33,199 bases of DNA from an uncultured Flavonifractor sp. Its GTDB lineage: Bacteria; Bacillota; Clostridia; Oscillospirales; Oscillospiraceae. A program made the translations under genes and the position numbers. Below are positions 13,911-23,188 of the stretch, piece after piece (the first letter of the stretch is position 1; every line of letters starts with the position of its first letter). Location: the NCBI RefSeq assembly GCF_944383115.1, contig NZ_CALWOJ010000015.1:1-33199 (forward strand), written 5' to 3'. The notes beneath the pieces are model-generated. The model was not told the DNA's origin. It made no database searches and saw only the letters and a list, made by a program, of their open reading frames with translations.

Positions 13911-16310
13911 TTACTGCCGCATAAGGGGCCGTTCGGTTCGCTGGGACGGCACACAGGGCTGGGAGATCTGGTCGCTCGGCGTGCTGAGCTTCAAGTCCAA
14001 AGCCTCCGCCAGCACCTGATCCACCTCATCTACGGTAACAAACCGCAGTCCCAACTTCACAGCAGGATCAATTTCTTCCAGATCCTTTCCGTTGTCAGCC
14101 GGAAGAAGGACGGTATGGATGCCGTTGCGGTAGGCCGCCATCGTCTTTTCCTTCAAGCCGCCGATGGGCAGCACTCTGCCCCGTAAAGTAACCTCGCCTG
14201 TCATCGCAAGTCCCGTCTTGACCGGCGTCCCGGTGAGCGCGGACACCATAGCGGTAGTGATGGCAATGCCGGCGGAGGGGCCGTCCTTGGGCACCGCCCC
14301 TTCCGGGAAATGAATGTGGATATCTTTTGTCTTGTAGAAGTCGCTCTCAATGCCCAGCTGGGCGGCCCGGCTGCGGATGTAGGTCAGGGCGGCGTGGGCG
14401 GATTCCTTCATAACATCTCCCAGGTTACCGGTGAGTTCCACTTTGCCGGTGCCGGGCACCACGGCAACTTCCACCTCCAGGATCTCGCCACCCACACTGG
14501 TCCAGGCCAGGCCGTTGACCACGCCCACCTGCTCGGTCTGGGGGATGTGGTCGGGGTGATACCGGGGGATGCCCAACAGCTCCTCCAAATTCTTCTCTGT
14601 AACGCTTACCGACTTTACAGTAGCTGTCACAAGGCGCATTGCAGCCTTACGGCACAGGGCGCCGATCTGCCGTTCCAGGATGCGCACGCCGGACTCCCGA
14701 GTGTAGCCCCGAATGAGCATACGCAGGGCGTCGTCGGACAGCTTGAACTTGGCGCGGGTCAGGCCGTGGCGTTTGATCTGCTTGGGAATCAGGTGGCGCT
14801 TTGCGATCTCCACCTTCTCCTCATCGGTATAGCTGCTCAGCTCAATGACCTCCATCCGGTCCAGCAGGGGCTTGGGGATGGTGTCAAGGGTGTTGGCTGT
14901 GGTGATGAAGAGTACGTCGGACAGGTCGAAGGGCACCTCCAGGAAGTGATCCCGGAAGGTGGCGTTCTGCTCGGCGTCCAACACCTCAAGCAGTGCCGAG
15001 GCGGGGTCGCCCCGCTGGTCGTTGCCCAGCTTGTCGATCTCGTCCAGCAGCAGCAGGGGGTTACAGCTGTCGGCCTGCCTGATGGCAGCGATAATGCGGC
15101 CGGGCATGGCCCCCACATAGGTCTTGCGGTGACCACGGATCTCAGCCTCATCGTGGACGCCGCCCAGGGAGATGCGGGCCATATTCCGATGAATGGCGCG
15201 GGCCACGCTGGTAGCGATGGAGGTCTTGCCCACGCCGGGAGGACCAACCAGGCAGAGGATCTGCCCCTTCAGCTCAGGTGAGAGCTGCTTCACGGCCAGG
15301 AACTCCAGAATACGCTCCTTCACCTTCTCCAGGCCGTAGTGGTCCCCGTCCAACACCTTGCGGGCGGCCTCCACATTGACCCGCTCCCGGGTGCGCTTGC
15401 CCCAGGGCAGCTCCAGTACGGTATCCAGGTAGTTGCGCAGCACGGTGGCCTCGGCCGAGCCGAAGGGCTGCTTTTCCAGCCGGCCCAGCTCTTTATTCAG
15501 CTTGTCCGCCACCTCCTGGGGCAGTTTGGCCTGAGCAATGCGCTGACGGTACTCCTCCAGCTCGCTGTCCCCCTGGCCGTCCTCCCCCAGTTCCTGCTGG
15601 AGGACCTTCAGCTGCTCCCGCAGCACATAGTCCCGCTGGCTGCGGGTAAGCTGGTCCCGCACCTTATCCTGCATCTGGTGTTCCAGTTCCAGGATCTCCA
15701 CCTCCCGGCGGAGGTTCTGGCACAGCTTCTCCAGACGCCGGACGGGACGCAGTTCTTCCAGAATGGCCTGCTTGTCCCCGGTACGCATGGGCAGGTTCTG
15801 GGCGATGTAGTCGGCGATATAACCCGGCTCCTCACTGGACAGCACCGACAATAGAATATCAGGCGTCATTTTGGGCGCCAGGTCAATGTAGTTCTCAAAC
15901 AACTCGTAGGTCTGACGCATCAGCGCCTCGGTGCGGGCGGAGCGACGCACGGTTGCTTCCTCCGGGATCTCCTCCACCTGGGCAGTAAAGTAGGGCACTG
16001 TCTGCACCATGTGCTGCAACCGCCCGCGACACACTCCCTCTACCATGGCCCGCACATTACCGCCAGGCAGGCGGAGGATCTGGCGTACCGTACTGATGGT
16101 ACCCACACGGTAGAGATCCTCTTCTTTGGGCTCCTCCACCGACAGATCCCGCTGGGCCACCAGGAAAATGGGCTGTCCTGAAGTCATAGATTCGTCCAGG
16201 GCCTTGATGGAGGCTTCCCGCCCCACGTCGAAATGGAGCATCATATTGGGGAAGATGGTCAGACCTCTCAGGGCCAGAGCCGGCATGACCGCAGGCAGAT
16301 TGGTTTGCAT
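13911..16310 (-). CDS. lon: ATP-dependent protease Lon (LonA)
   Basis: The 799-residue protein degrades misfolded and regulatory proteins in the cytoplasm. Order: N-terminal substrate domain (about 1-200, beginning LPAVMPALALRGLTIFPNM), coiled-coil stretch (about 195-255), AAA+ module with Walker A GPPGVGKT (356-363) and Walker B LLLLDEID (419-426), then the protease domain with Ser679 (PKDGPSAG) and Lys722 (GGLKEKTMAA) as the catalytic dyad. The C-terminal 20 residues (SDQISQPCVPSQRTERPLMRQ region) are an unconserved tail. ATG with AGGAGGG upstream. It lies between clpX and engB; a terminator-like hairpin precedes it, so partial uncoupling from clpX is likely. Confidence 0.97.
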   Translation of the reverse strand: MQTNLPAVMPALALRGLTIFPNMMLHFDVGREASIKALDESMTSGQPIFLVAQRDLSVEEPKEEDLYRVGTISTVRQILRLPGGNVRAMVEGVCRGRLQHMVQTVPYFTAQVEEIPEEATVRRSARTEALMRQTYELFENYIDLAPKMTPDILLSVLSSEEPGYIADYIAQNLPMRTGDKQAILEELRPVRRLEKLCQNLRREVEILELEHQMQDKVRDQLTRSQRDYVLREQLKVLQQELGEDGQGDSELEEYRQRIAQAKLPQEVADKLNKELGRLEKQPFGSAEATVLRNYLDTVLELPWGKRTRERVNVEAARKVLDGDHYGLEKVKERILEFLAVKQLSPELKGQILCLVGPPGVGKTSIATSVARAIHRNMARISLGGVHDEAEIRGHRKTYVGAMPGRIIAAIRQADSCNPLLLLDEIDKLGNDQRGDPASALLEVLDAEQNATFRDHFLEVPFDLSDVLFITTANTLDTIPKPLLDRMEVIELSSYTDEEKVEIAKRHLIPKQIKRHGLTRAKFKLSDDALRMLIRGYTRESGVRILERQIGALCRKAAMRLVTATVKSVSVTEKNLEELLGIPRYHPDHIPQTEQVGVVNGLAWTSVGGEILEVEVAVVPGTGKVELTGNLGDVMKESAHAALTYIRSRAAQLGIESDFYKTKDIHIHFPEGAVPKDGPSAGIAITTAMVSALTGTPVKTGLAMTGEVTLRGRVLPIGGLKEKTMAAYRNGIHTVLLPADNGKDLEEIDPAVKLGLRFVTVDEVDQVLAEALDLKLSTPSDQISQPCVPSQRTERPLMRQ

Positions 16311-16330
16311 ATCATTCCCTCCTCTCAGGG

Positions 16331-16395
16331 ATATAAAACAGGAGACAGCACCGAGGGCGACCGGTTTTGCCCAGTCTCCCGGCTCCTGTCTCCTG
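16331..16395 (-). terminator. Terminator-like hairpin between clpX and lon
   Basis: A perfect 10-bp stem (CAGGAGACAG 16339-16348 with its complement 16386-16395) with a 37-nt loop is followed on the minus strand by TTTTATA. The long loop, which holds a smaller GGGC/GCCC stem, makes it a weaker or regulated terminator. It lies just before the lon ribosome binding site. Confidence 0.5.
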
Positions 16396-16417
16396 CGTTA
16401 ATTTTGTCAGTTGTTGC

Positions 16418-17731
16418 TCAGGACACGTTACCCTTGGGTGCCTTACCACCGTGTTCAGCACGCAGGGACGCGCCGCCCAACCTGGGCCGTTGGGTACGCT
16501 CCGGGTCATGTTCCACCTCTGGCGGCACATGATCCTTGACGCTCTCGGCGGTGATAGTCACCTTGGTGATGGTGGGGTCGGAGGGTACGTCGTACATGAC
16601 CTGGGTCATGACCTCCTCCAGCACCGCACGCAGGCCGCGGGCGCCGATGCCACGCTCGATGGCCTTGTCAGCGGCCGCCTCCAGGGCTGCGGTATCAAAG
16701 GTGAGATCCACCATGTCGTACTCCAGCAGTTTCTGGTACTGCTTCACCAGGGCGTTCTTAGGCTCGGTGAGGATGCGCACCAGCTGGTTCTTGTCCAGGG
16801 CGTTCAGGGTGGTGATCACCGGCAAACGGCCCACCAGTTCGGGAATGATGCCGAACTTCAGCAGGTCGTGGGGCTGAACCTCCTTGAAGATGGCGGTATC
16901 CTTCTCCTTCTTGCTCTGAATCTCCGCCCCAAAACCGATGGTCTTTTTGTCCAGACGCTGCTCGATGATCTTCTCCATGCCGTCGAAGGCGCCGCCGCAG
17001 ATGAAGAGAATGTTCTTGGTGTTGATCTGGATAAACTCCTGATGGGGGTGCTTGCGGCCGCCCTGGGGGGGCACGTTGGCCACGGTACCCTCCAGAATCT
17101 TCAACAGGGCCTGCTGCACACCTTCGCCGGACACGTCCCGGGTGATGGAGGTATTCTCGCTCTTGCGGGCGATCTTGTCGATCTCATCCACATAGATGAT
17201 GCCCCGCTCGGCCAGCTCGATGTCGTAGTCGGCGGCCTGAACCAGACGCAGCAGGATGTTCTCCACGTCGTCGCCCACATAGCCCGCCTCGGTGAGGGTG
17301 GTGGCGTCGGCGATGGCGAAGGGTACCTTCAGGATGCGGGCCAGGGTCTGAGCAAACAGGGTCTTGCCGCAGCCGGTGGGACCCATGAGCAGGATGTTAC
17401 TCTTCTGGAGTTCCACATCCTCCCCGCCGCCGAAGTAGATGCGCTTATAGTGGTTGTATACCGCCACGGACAGGGCCACCTTGGCGTCTTCCTGGCCGAT
17501 GATATACTGGTCCAGCACATCCCGGATCTCCCGGGGAGTGGGGATCACATCGGGGATATCGGGGGACAGGGCCTCCTCCGGGTCGTAGTTGTCGTCCAGA
17601 ATGCTCATGCACAGGTGGACGCACTCATTACAAATATAGGCCCCGGGGCCGGCGATGATGCGGGCCACCTGGTCCTGGTGCTTGCCGCAAAAGGAACAGC
17701 GTACGCTTTTGCGCTCGTCGTTTTTTGGCAT
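16418..17731 (-). CDS. clpX: ATP-dependent Clp protease ATP-binding subunit ClpX
   Basis: ClpX unfolds substrates and feeds them to ClpP. The 437-residue protein has an N-terminal zinc-binding domain (Cys12, Cys15, Cys34, Cys37), Walker A GPTGCGKT (117-124), the GYVG pore loop, Walker [11 protein letters not shown], and the IGF loop (KKTIGFGAE) that docks on ClpP. The C-terminal end ([19 protein letters not shown]) is a variable tail. ATG start with GAGGT upstream. It lies 94 nt after clpP, beyond a terminator-like hairpin; no separate promoter was seen, so read-through probably supplies it. Confidence 0.97.
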   Translation of the reverse strand: MPKNDERKSVRCSFCGKHQDQVARIIAGPGAYICNECVHLCMSILDDNYDPEEALSPDIPDVIPTPREIRDVLDQYIIGQEDAKVALSVAVYNHYKRIYFGGGEDVELQKSNILLMGPTGCGKTLFAQTLARILKVPFAIADATTLTEAGYVGDDVENILLRLVQAADYDIELAERGIIYVDEIDKIARKSENTSITRDVSGEGVQQALLKILEGTVANVPPQGGRKHPHQEFIQINTKNILFICGGAFDGMEKIIEQRLDKKTIGFGAEIQSKKEKDTAIFKEVQPHDLLKFGIIPELVGRLPVITTLNALDKNQLVRILTEPKNALVKQYQKLLEYDMVDLTFDTAALEAAADKAIERGIGARGLRAVLEEVMTQVMYDVPSDPTITKVTITAESVKDHVPPEVEHDPERTQRPRLGGASLRAEHGGKAPKGNVS

Positions 17732-17775
17732 ATCGTTACCTCGTCGTACTCTGGATTGGTTTCAGATGGGAACGG

Positions 17776-17820
17776 GCAAAAAGCCGGAAAGGGAGCGGGG
17801 CGTTTCCTCCCCGCTCCCCC
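17776..17820 (-). terminator. Terminator between clpP and clpX
   Basis: Perfect 10-bp GC stem (17791-17800 with 17809-17818), 8-nt loop, followed on the minus strand by TTTCCGGCTTTTTG. The interrupted U tract suggests partial termination, which would make clpP more abundant than clpX. Confidence 0.65.
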
Positions 17821-17825
17821 GCAGA

Positions 17826-18407
17826 TTACCGGGAATAGATGACCTTGTCGATCAGGCCAAACTCCTTGGCTTCCTCAGCGGACATGAAGTTGTCACGCTC
17901 ACAGGCGGCAGTGACTTCCGCCACATTCTTGCCGGTGTTGTCGGCCAGGATCTGGTTCATGCGCTTCTTGATGATCTCCAGGCGCTTGAGGTGGATGGCC
18001 ATATCGGTGATCTGGCCCTGAGTGCCGGCGGAGGGCTGATGGATCATGATCTCCGCGTTGGGCAGCGCCAGACGCTTGCCCTTGGCGCCGGAAGAAAGCA
18101 GGAAAGCACCCATGCTGGCCGCCATACCGATGCAGATGGTGGATACATCGCATTTGATGTACTGCATGGTATCATAAATGGCCATACCGTCTGTAACAGA
18201 TCCGCCGGGACTGTTGATATAAAACTGGATATCCTTGTCCGGGTCCTGGGCCTCCAGATAGAGCAGCTGGGCTACCACCAGACTGGCGGTAGTGGCGTTC
18301 ACTTCCTCGCCCAGAAAGACGATGCGGTCGTTGAGCAGCCGGGAAAAGATGTCGTAAGACCGCTCGCCCCGGTTGGTTTGCTCCACTACATAGGGTACTA
18401 AGCTCAT
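17826..18407 (-). CDS. clpP: ATP-dependent Clp protease proteolytic subunit ClpP
   Basis: ClpP forms the tetradecameric serine-protease barrel used with ClpX. The 193-residue protein has the complete triad: Ser98 (GMAASMGA), His123 (MIHQP) and Asp172 (ERDNFM), plus the INSPGGSV oxyanion strand. ATG at 18407 with AAAGGAG upstream. It sits 116 nt after tig. The tig-clpP-clpX-lon order is widely conserved. No CtsR or CIRCE operator was recognised near it. Confidence 0.98.
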   Translation of the reverse strand: MSLVPYVVEQTNRGERSYDIFSRLLNDRIVFLGEEVNATTASLVVAQLLYLEAQDPDKDIQFYINSPGGSVTDGMAIYDTMQYIKCDVSTICIGMAASMGAFLLSSGAKGKRLALPNAEIMIHQPSAGTQGQITDMAIHLKRLEIIKKRMNQILADNTGKNVAEVTAACERDNFMSAEEAKEFGLIDKVIYSR

Positions 18408-18523
18408 GATTGCGAAACTCCTTTATTATGATGTCGGGGCGGGTCCCCCTCTCAGAGACCCGCACCCGGACCATCCCCACCCTTGGGCAGGCTTACCTCA
18501 AAGTATGCCCGCCTCACGGCGTC

Positions 18524-19957
18524 TTATTCCTCGGTTTTTTCCTCGGCGGGAGCCTCCTCAGCGGGAGCCTCCTCGGTCTTCTTCTTGGTGGTACGGCGGC
18601 GCTTGGGCTTCTCCTCGCCCTCGGCGGCCTCACCCTCGGCCACCTCGGCCTTCTTCTTGGTGGTCTTCTTCTTGGCGGGAGCCTTGCCTGCCTTGGCGCT
18701 GTCGTAGATGACCTGCTCGGCCTTCTGAAGGGCCAGGCCCTTCTTCACGTCCTCAGCGGGAGCGGCAGCCTTCACCTGCTCCAGCTCCATGTGGTACTCG
18801 TCGGCCAGGCGCTTGTACTCGGCCTCCAGATCCTCGTCGGTGATCTCGATGCCCTCGGCTGCCACAACGGCGTTCAGGGCCAGATCGCGGCGCACCCGCT
18901 CCAGCGCGGCGGTACCGGCCTGGGCACGGACAATATCCATCGTCATGCCGGTCATGGCCATATACTGCTCAAAAGAAATGCCCTGGGCCTGGACGCGGCG
19001 GGCCATATCCTCCACCATCTGGTCGGTCTCATAGGCCACCATGGCGTCGGGGATCTCAACCGTCATGTTGTCCATGACCTGCTCCAGAACAGCAGCCTCA
19101 AAGGCGCGCTTGGCCTGAGCCTCACGGCGCTCGGTCAGCTTGGCAGCCAGATCCTTCTTGAAGTCCTCCAGAGTGTCAAACTCGGACACGTCCTTGGCAA
19201 ACTCATCATCCAGGGTAGGCAGCTGCTTCTCCTTGACCTCGTGGACCTTGACCTTGAACACCACAGGGGCGCCGGCCAGCTCCTCGGCGTGATAGTCCTC
19301 GGGGAAGGTGACATTCACATCCTTCTCGTCGCCGGCCTTGGTACCCACCAGCTGCTCCTCGAAACCGGGGATGAAGGAACCGGAACCCAGCTCCAGGCTG
19401 TGGCCCTCGGCCTTGCCGCCGTCAAAGGGAACGCCGTCCTTGAAGCCCTCGAAGTCGATGACCACGGTGTCGCCGTTCTGAGCCTCACGCTCCACGGTCA
19501 CCATGCGGGTAGCGCGGTTGATGTAGGGCTTGAGTTCATTGTCGATGTCCTCGTCGGTGATCTTGACCTCTTCCTTCTCGGCAGTGAGGCCCTTGTACTC
19601 GCCCAGCTTCACCTCGGGACGGACAGTGACGGTGGCCTTGAAGGTCAGGCCGTCCTTGCCCACCTCCTGCACCTCCACGTTGGGCCAGGACACCACGTCC
19701 AGCTTCTCCTGCTCCACGGCGTCGGCATAGGCCTTGGGGTAGAGGTCATTGATGGCATCTTCATAGAATACGCCGGAGCCGTACATCGCCTCGATGATCT
19801 TCCGGGGGGCCTTGCCCTTGCGGAAGCCGGGTACGGTGATGCTGCCGCGCTGCTTCAGATAGGCCTTCTGGACCGCGGCTTCAAACTCCTCGCCGCCGAT
19901 CTCAATGACCAGCTCCACGGCGCTCTTTTCCTGCTTCTCGACGCTTTTGACATTCAT
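18524..19957 (-). CDS. tig: Trigger factor, with a mixed-charge C-terminal extension
   Basis: The ribosome-associated chaperone and peptidyl-prolyl isomerase. The ribosome-binding signature GFRKGKAPRK starts at residue 44; an FKBP-type domain follows (about 160-245: GDTVVIDFEGFKDGVPFDGG, PGFEEQLVG), then the helical chaperone arms. At 477 residues it is longer than the usual 430: residues about 420-477 are a low-complexity tail with two lysine/arginine clusters each ending TTKKK and an AEEAP repeat. The tail looks disordered; its function is unknown. ATG with AGGAGG upstream. Stop at 18524. Confidence 0.96.
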   Translation of the reverse strand: MNVKSVEKQEKSAVELVIEIGGEEFEAAVQKAYLKQRGSITVPGFRKGKAPRKIIEAMYGSGVFYEDAINDLYPKAYADAVEQEKLDVVSWPNVEVQEVGKDGLTFKATVTVRPEVKLGEYKGLTAEKEEVKITDEDIDNELKPYINRATRMVTVEREAQNGDTVVIDFEGFKDGVPFDGGKAEGHSLELGSGSFIPGFEEQLVGTKAGDEKDVNVTFPEDYHAEELAGAPVVFKVKVHEVKEKQLPTLDDEFAKDVSEFDTLEDFKKDLAAKLTERREAQAKRAFEAAVLEQVMDNMTVEIPDAMVAYETDQMVEDMARRVQAQGISFEQYMAMTGMTMDIVRAQAGTAALERVRRDLALNAVVAAEGIEITDEDLEAEYKRLADEYHMELEQVKAAAPAEDVKKGLALQKAEQVIYDSAKAGKAPAKKKTTKKKAEVAEGEAAEGEEKPKRRRTTKKKTEEAPAEEAPAEEKTEE

Positions 19958-20034
19958 CTTGTTAACTTCCTCCTGTTGGCCCCGGGGTCCGACATAGGGC
20001 CGGAACGGGGCAGCTTTCGCGTTATCCGCTATAT

Positions 20035-20062
20035 ATTATCAGATATGCGCGGAAATTGCCAT
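20035..20062 (-). promoter_or_regulatory. Candidate promoter of tig-clpP-clpX
   Basis: Minus-strand -10 GATAAT (20040-20035) and a weak -35 ATGGCA (20062-20057), 16 bp apart, followed by a leader of about 70 nt before the tig start. The -10 and the AT-rich setting are convincing; the -35 is poor. Confidence 0.4.
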
Positions 20063-20074
20063 AGTTTTTTTCAA

Positions 20075-20755
20075 TTATTCCAGGATTTTTTGCGGTTGGA
20101 ACTCCACATAGTCCGCCGCCACCAGATGGTAGTCTACCGGACCGTACCTTCCCTCTACCGCCAGGCGGTGGCTGCCCCCATGAAGATGGCCGTAATAACA
20201 GGCCTCCACCTCATACTGTTCCAGCAGGGCGATGATCTCCGCACAGCGGTAGCCCTGATAGAGGGGCGGGTAGTGAAGAAAACACAGCTTCTTCCTCTCC
20301 CCCGCCGCCTTCAAGGAGGCCTCCAGACGGATCAATTCCCGGTTAAATACCTTCTGATCCCCTTTTTCCTCATAAAACCACCCCCGGGTACCGCACAGGG
20401 CATAGTCCCCATAAAAATAGCAGTTATTATGAAGAATGTTCAGGGTGGTAAAACCTTTTTCTGCAAAGAAACGGTTCATCTTGGAGGCGGTGTTCCACCA
20501 GTAGTCATGGTTGCCCTTGAGCAGCAGCTTACGTCCGCCCGGCAAGCTATCCAGGAAGGCGAAGTCGGCCTCCGCCTCCTCCAGGCTCATGCCCCAGGAC
20601 AGGTCGCCGCAGAGAACCACCGTATCCTCGGAACCCACCGTCTGAAAGCCCTTCCGCAGCTTGTCCACATACCCCTCCCAGCCGCCGCCGAACACATCCA
20701 TAGGTTTATTGGCGGCCAGCGAGAGATGAGTATCACCAATGACAAACAGGGCCAT
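20075..20755 (-). CDS. Calcineurin-like metallophosphoesterase
   Basis: The 226-residue protein has the full set of metallophosphoesterase motifs: GDTHLS (Asp8, His10), GDLSWG, GNHDYWW, a later LHYPP histidine and GHLHGG near the end. Such enzymes hydrolyse phosphomono- or diesters with two metals; the substrate is not evident. The form with GDLSW and GNHDYWW belongs to a small uncharacterised clostridial/bacillary group. It starts on the base next to the thrC stop (no gap) and is last in the operon that begins at ylqF. No obvious terminator follows. Confidence 0.9.
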   Translation of the reverse strand: MALFVIGDTHLSLAANKPMDVFGGGWEGYVDKLRKGFQTVGSEDTVVLCGDLSWGMSLEEAEADFAFLDSLPGGRKLLLKGNHDYWWNTASKMNRFFAEKGFTTLNILHNNCYFYGDYALCGTRGWFYEEKGDQKVFNRELIRLEASLKAAGERKKLCFLHYPPLYQGYRCAEIIALLEQYEVEACYYGHLHGGSHRLAVEGRYGPVDYHLVAADYVEFQPQKILE

Positions 20756-22243
20756 TTACTTGAGCATCTCCAGCACTTGGTCCACCATGTGTTCTTTGGT
20801 GACAGTCTGGTCAAACCTGGGCGTCTTATTCTTCAGCGCGGCCAGAGGCGCAGGTACCGGCACACCAGTCAGTTCGGACAGCTGATCCAGGATGGCAGTC
20901 CCCTCCGCCAGCTCGGTGACGCCCAGGGCGCCCAAGACACTGTCGCAGAACTTGAAGGGGCTTGCAGTGGACACCACCACAGTGGGGGTCTTGTCACCGG
21001 TCTCCTTGCGGTACTGGTCCAGCACGTCAAACGCAACGGCGGTGTGTGGGTCAATGAGATACTTGTGTTCCTGCCACATCCGACCGATCACCTTCTGAGT
21101 CTGTGCATCGTCACAGCAGCCGGCGGCAAAAAGGCGGCTCATTTTAGTCTGTATGGCAGGGCTGACCTGATACATGCCGCCGGAATTGAGCTGATTCATA
21201 TACTCCCGCACCTGATTGTCGTCCTGATCGCTGAGGGCAAAAAGCAGCCGCTCCAAATTGGAGGAAATCAGGATATCCATGGAGGGAGACATGGTGTTAT
21301 AAAAAGTGCGGTTACGATCGTATTGACCGGTGCGGATAAAGTCGGTAAGCACATTGTTGGAGTTGGAGGCGCAGATCAGCTTGTTGATGGGCACGCCCAT
21401 CTCTCTGGCGTAATAAGCCGCCAGGATATTGCCGAAGTTGCCGGTAGGGACGCAGACGTTGATAGGGTCGCCCTTCTTGATCTTCTCGTCCCGCAGCAGA
21501 TCACAGTAGGCCGAAATATAGTAGACGATCTGAGGCAGTACCCGGCCCCAGTTGATGGAGTTGGCGGAGGACAAGAAGTAGCCCCGTGTCTCCAGCTGCG
21601 CCCGAAGGGCTTCGTCTGAAAAGAGCTTTTTCACGCCGGTCTGGGCATCGTCGAAGTTGCCCACCACCGAGCAGACCCCCACGTTGCCGCCGTCCTGGGT
21701 GTTCATCTGCAGTTCCTGGATGGCGGACACGCCGTCTTTGGGATAGAACACCAGGATACGGGTCTTATCCACGTCCCGGAAGCCCTCCAGGGCGGCCTTG
21801 CCGGTATCGCCGGAGGTGGCCACCAAAATACACACCGTTTTGGTCTCCTGATTCTTCTTCAGGGACGCGGTGAGCAGATGAGGCAGCATTTGCAATGCCA
21901 TGTCTTTAAAGGCACAGGTAGGTCCATGCCACAGTTCCAGGCAGTAAGTGCTGTCGTCCACCTGTCGGACGGGCGCCACTTCCTTGTGATCAAACTTGGT
22001 TCCGCTATATGCCTTGGCGGCAAAGCTGGCCAACTCGGAAGAGGTAAAGTCGTCCAGATAGGAATTCATCACAAAGACCGCCCGCTGCTGATAGGACATC
22101 TCCTTCATGGTGTTCAGGCCGTTGGCCGAAAGCTTGGGAAGTACCTCCGGCGTCATCAGGCCGCCGTCGGTGGCCAGTCCACGGGCAATGGCCTGGGCTG
22201 CGGTGCAGCGATCCTGTGTGTTTCTTGTGCTTACATAGTACAT
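20756..22243 (-). CDS. thrC: Threonine synthase
   Basis: ThrC converts O-phosphohomoserine to threonine with pyridoxal phosphate. The 495-residue protein is the long type, beginning YYVSTR, with the PLP lysine Lys113 in GPTCAFKDMALQ, the phosphate-binding LVATSGDTGKAA and the VPTGNFGNILAAYYA block. The ATG at 22243 has only a weak ribosome site and the gene overlaps the dipeptidase stop by 13 nt, suggesting coupled translation. No other threonine-pathway gene (hom, thrB) is in the window. Confidence 0.96.
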   Translation of the reverse strand: MYYVSTRNTQDRCTAAQAIARGLATDGGLMTPEVLPKLSANGLNTMKEMSYQQRAVFVMNSYLDDFTSSELASFAAKAYSGTKFDHKEVAPVRQVDDSTYCLELWHGPTCAFKDMALQMLPHLLTASLKKNQETKTVCILVATSGDTGKAALEGFRDVDKTRILVFYPKDGVSAIQELQMNTQDGGNVGVCSVVGNFDDAQTGVKKLFSDEALRAQLETRGYFLSSANSINWGRVLPQIVYYISAYCDLLRDEKIKKGDPINVCVPTGNFGNILAAYYAREMGVPINKLICASNSNNVLTDFIRTGQYDRNRTFYNTMSPSMDILISSNLERLLFALSDQDDNQVREYMNQLNSGGMYQVSPAIQTKMSRLFAAGCCDDAQTQKVIGRMWQEHKYLIDPHTAVAFDVLDQYRKETGDKTPTVVVSTASPFKFCDSVLGALGVTELAEGTAILDQLSELTGVPVPAPLAALKNKTPRFDQTVTKEHMVDQVLEMLK

Positions 22244-23175
22244 ACTTTGCTCACTACCCTCATCAGATTATTGAAGAACAGATCCTGCAAAAGGGGCTGA
22301 CTGTAGCCCCGCAACCGCAGGAAATTGTAGAGTCGTTCATAGTCCTGGATTCCGGCCATGTTGCCGGCCAGCGGGCTGCATCCATCCAAATCACCGCCCA
22401 GGGCGATGTTTTTCTCGCCTCCCAGTTCCAGCCAGTGATCCAGATGGGTCGCGACGGTCTCCAGATCAGCCTCTCCCCCCACGAACTCGGTAAAGAGGTT
22501 CACGCCCGCCACGCCGTCATGCTCTATTATGGCAGTAAATTGCCGGTCGGTCAAGTTTCTGGGATGAGAAAACACACTTCTGGAATTGGAGTGACTGGCA
22601 AAAAAGGGGCCGGACAGGGTATCCGCCACGTCCCAAAATCCCGGGTCAGACAGATGGGACACATCCACCAGCACCCCCAGCGCCTCCGCCTTGCGGACAA
22701 AGGCTCTTCCCTGCTCGGTCAGGCCCTTGTCAGTGTTCTCAGCATTGGTGCCGGAGAGGTCGTTGGCCCGGTTCCAGGTGGGATTCACCGCCCGGACGCC
22801 CAGAGCGTGGGCCTCCTCCAGCCGTTCCAGAGAGCAGTCTAACAGCTCCGCTCCCTCCACTGACAGAAAAGCCGCCATCTTGCCCGCTTTGAACGCATTC
22901 TCCGCCTCCTCTGCCGTCCGGCAGTGGGTGATCACAGAGGCGTTGGCCTTCATTTCCCGGGAAAAGAGGTTGTGTTCCCGCTCAAAGGTCTCCCGGGGCG
23001 TAAGCCCAGGGAAATCTTCCGGCTGACCGAAGAGGGCAAAGAACTGGGCGTACCGTCCAAAGGCTTTCCCCCGCTCCAGATCCACATGGTAAGGGTTGCA
23101 GCCAAAGCTGCCCCCCTCCAGACAGCATTTCAGCACCGTATCACAGTGCCCGTCAAATACGTTAATGGCCGGCAC
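22231..23175 (-). CDS. Membrane dipeptidase (peptidase family M19)
   Basis: A zinc dipeptidase of the renal-dipeptidase family. The 314-residue protein has the first metal ligands His10 and Asp12 (FDGHCDTV), the bridging Glu in SVEGAE, and the later histidines in DVSHLSD and FASHSNSR; the substrate-binding GGDLDG follows. The start is taken at GTG 23175, with AGAGGAGGGGG just upstream and the metal motif beginning 8 residues in; an open frame runs upstream to 23373 but lies inside yraN. No signal peptide is seen, so it is probably cytoplasmic despite the family name. Substrate in bacteria is usually small dipeptides, unknown here. Confidence 0.92.
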   Translation of the reverse strand: MPAINVFDGHCDTVLKCCLEGGSFGCNPYHVDLERGKAFGRYAQFFALFGQPEDFPGLTPRETFEREHNLFSREMKANASVITHCRTAEEAENAFKAGKMAAFLSVEGAELLDCSLERLEEAHALGVRAVNPTWNRANDLSGTNAENTDKGLTEQGRAFVRKAEALGVLVDVSHLSDPGFWDVADTLSGPFFASHSNSRSVFSHPRNLTDRQFTAIIEHDGVAGVNLFTEFVGGEADLETVATHLDHWLELGGEKNIALGGDLDGCSPLAGNMAGIQDYERLYNFLRLRGYSQPLLQDLFFNNLMRVVSKVCTM

Positions 23176-23188
23176 GGCTCCCCCTCCT

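Noticed and set aside
16367-17842. 491-codon plus-strand frame opposite clpX
   Set aside because: Shadow of clpX; composition is biased and no motif is visible.
18439-18463. Hairpin between tig and clpP as a terminator
   Set aside because: Only 7 bp, 11-nt loop, and no U tract on the minus strand.
18410-21619. Open frame of 1069 codons on the plus strand, opposite clpP leader, tig, the phosphoesterase and thrC
   Set aside because: It is antisense to well-recognised genes, has low-complexity Leu/Gly/His-rich translation typical of GC-rich antisense frames, and shows no domain or ribosome binding site.
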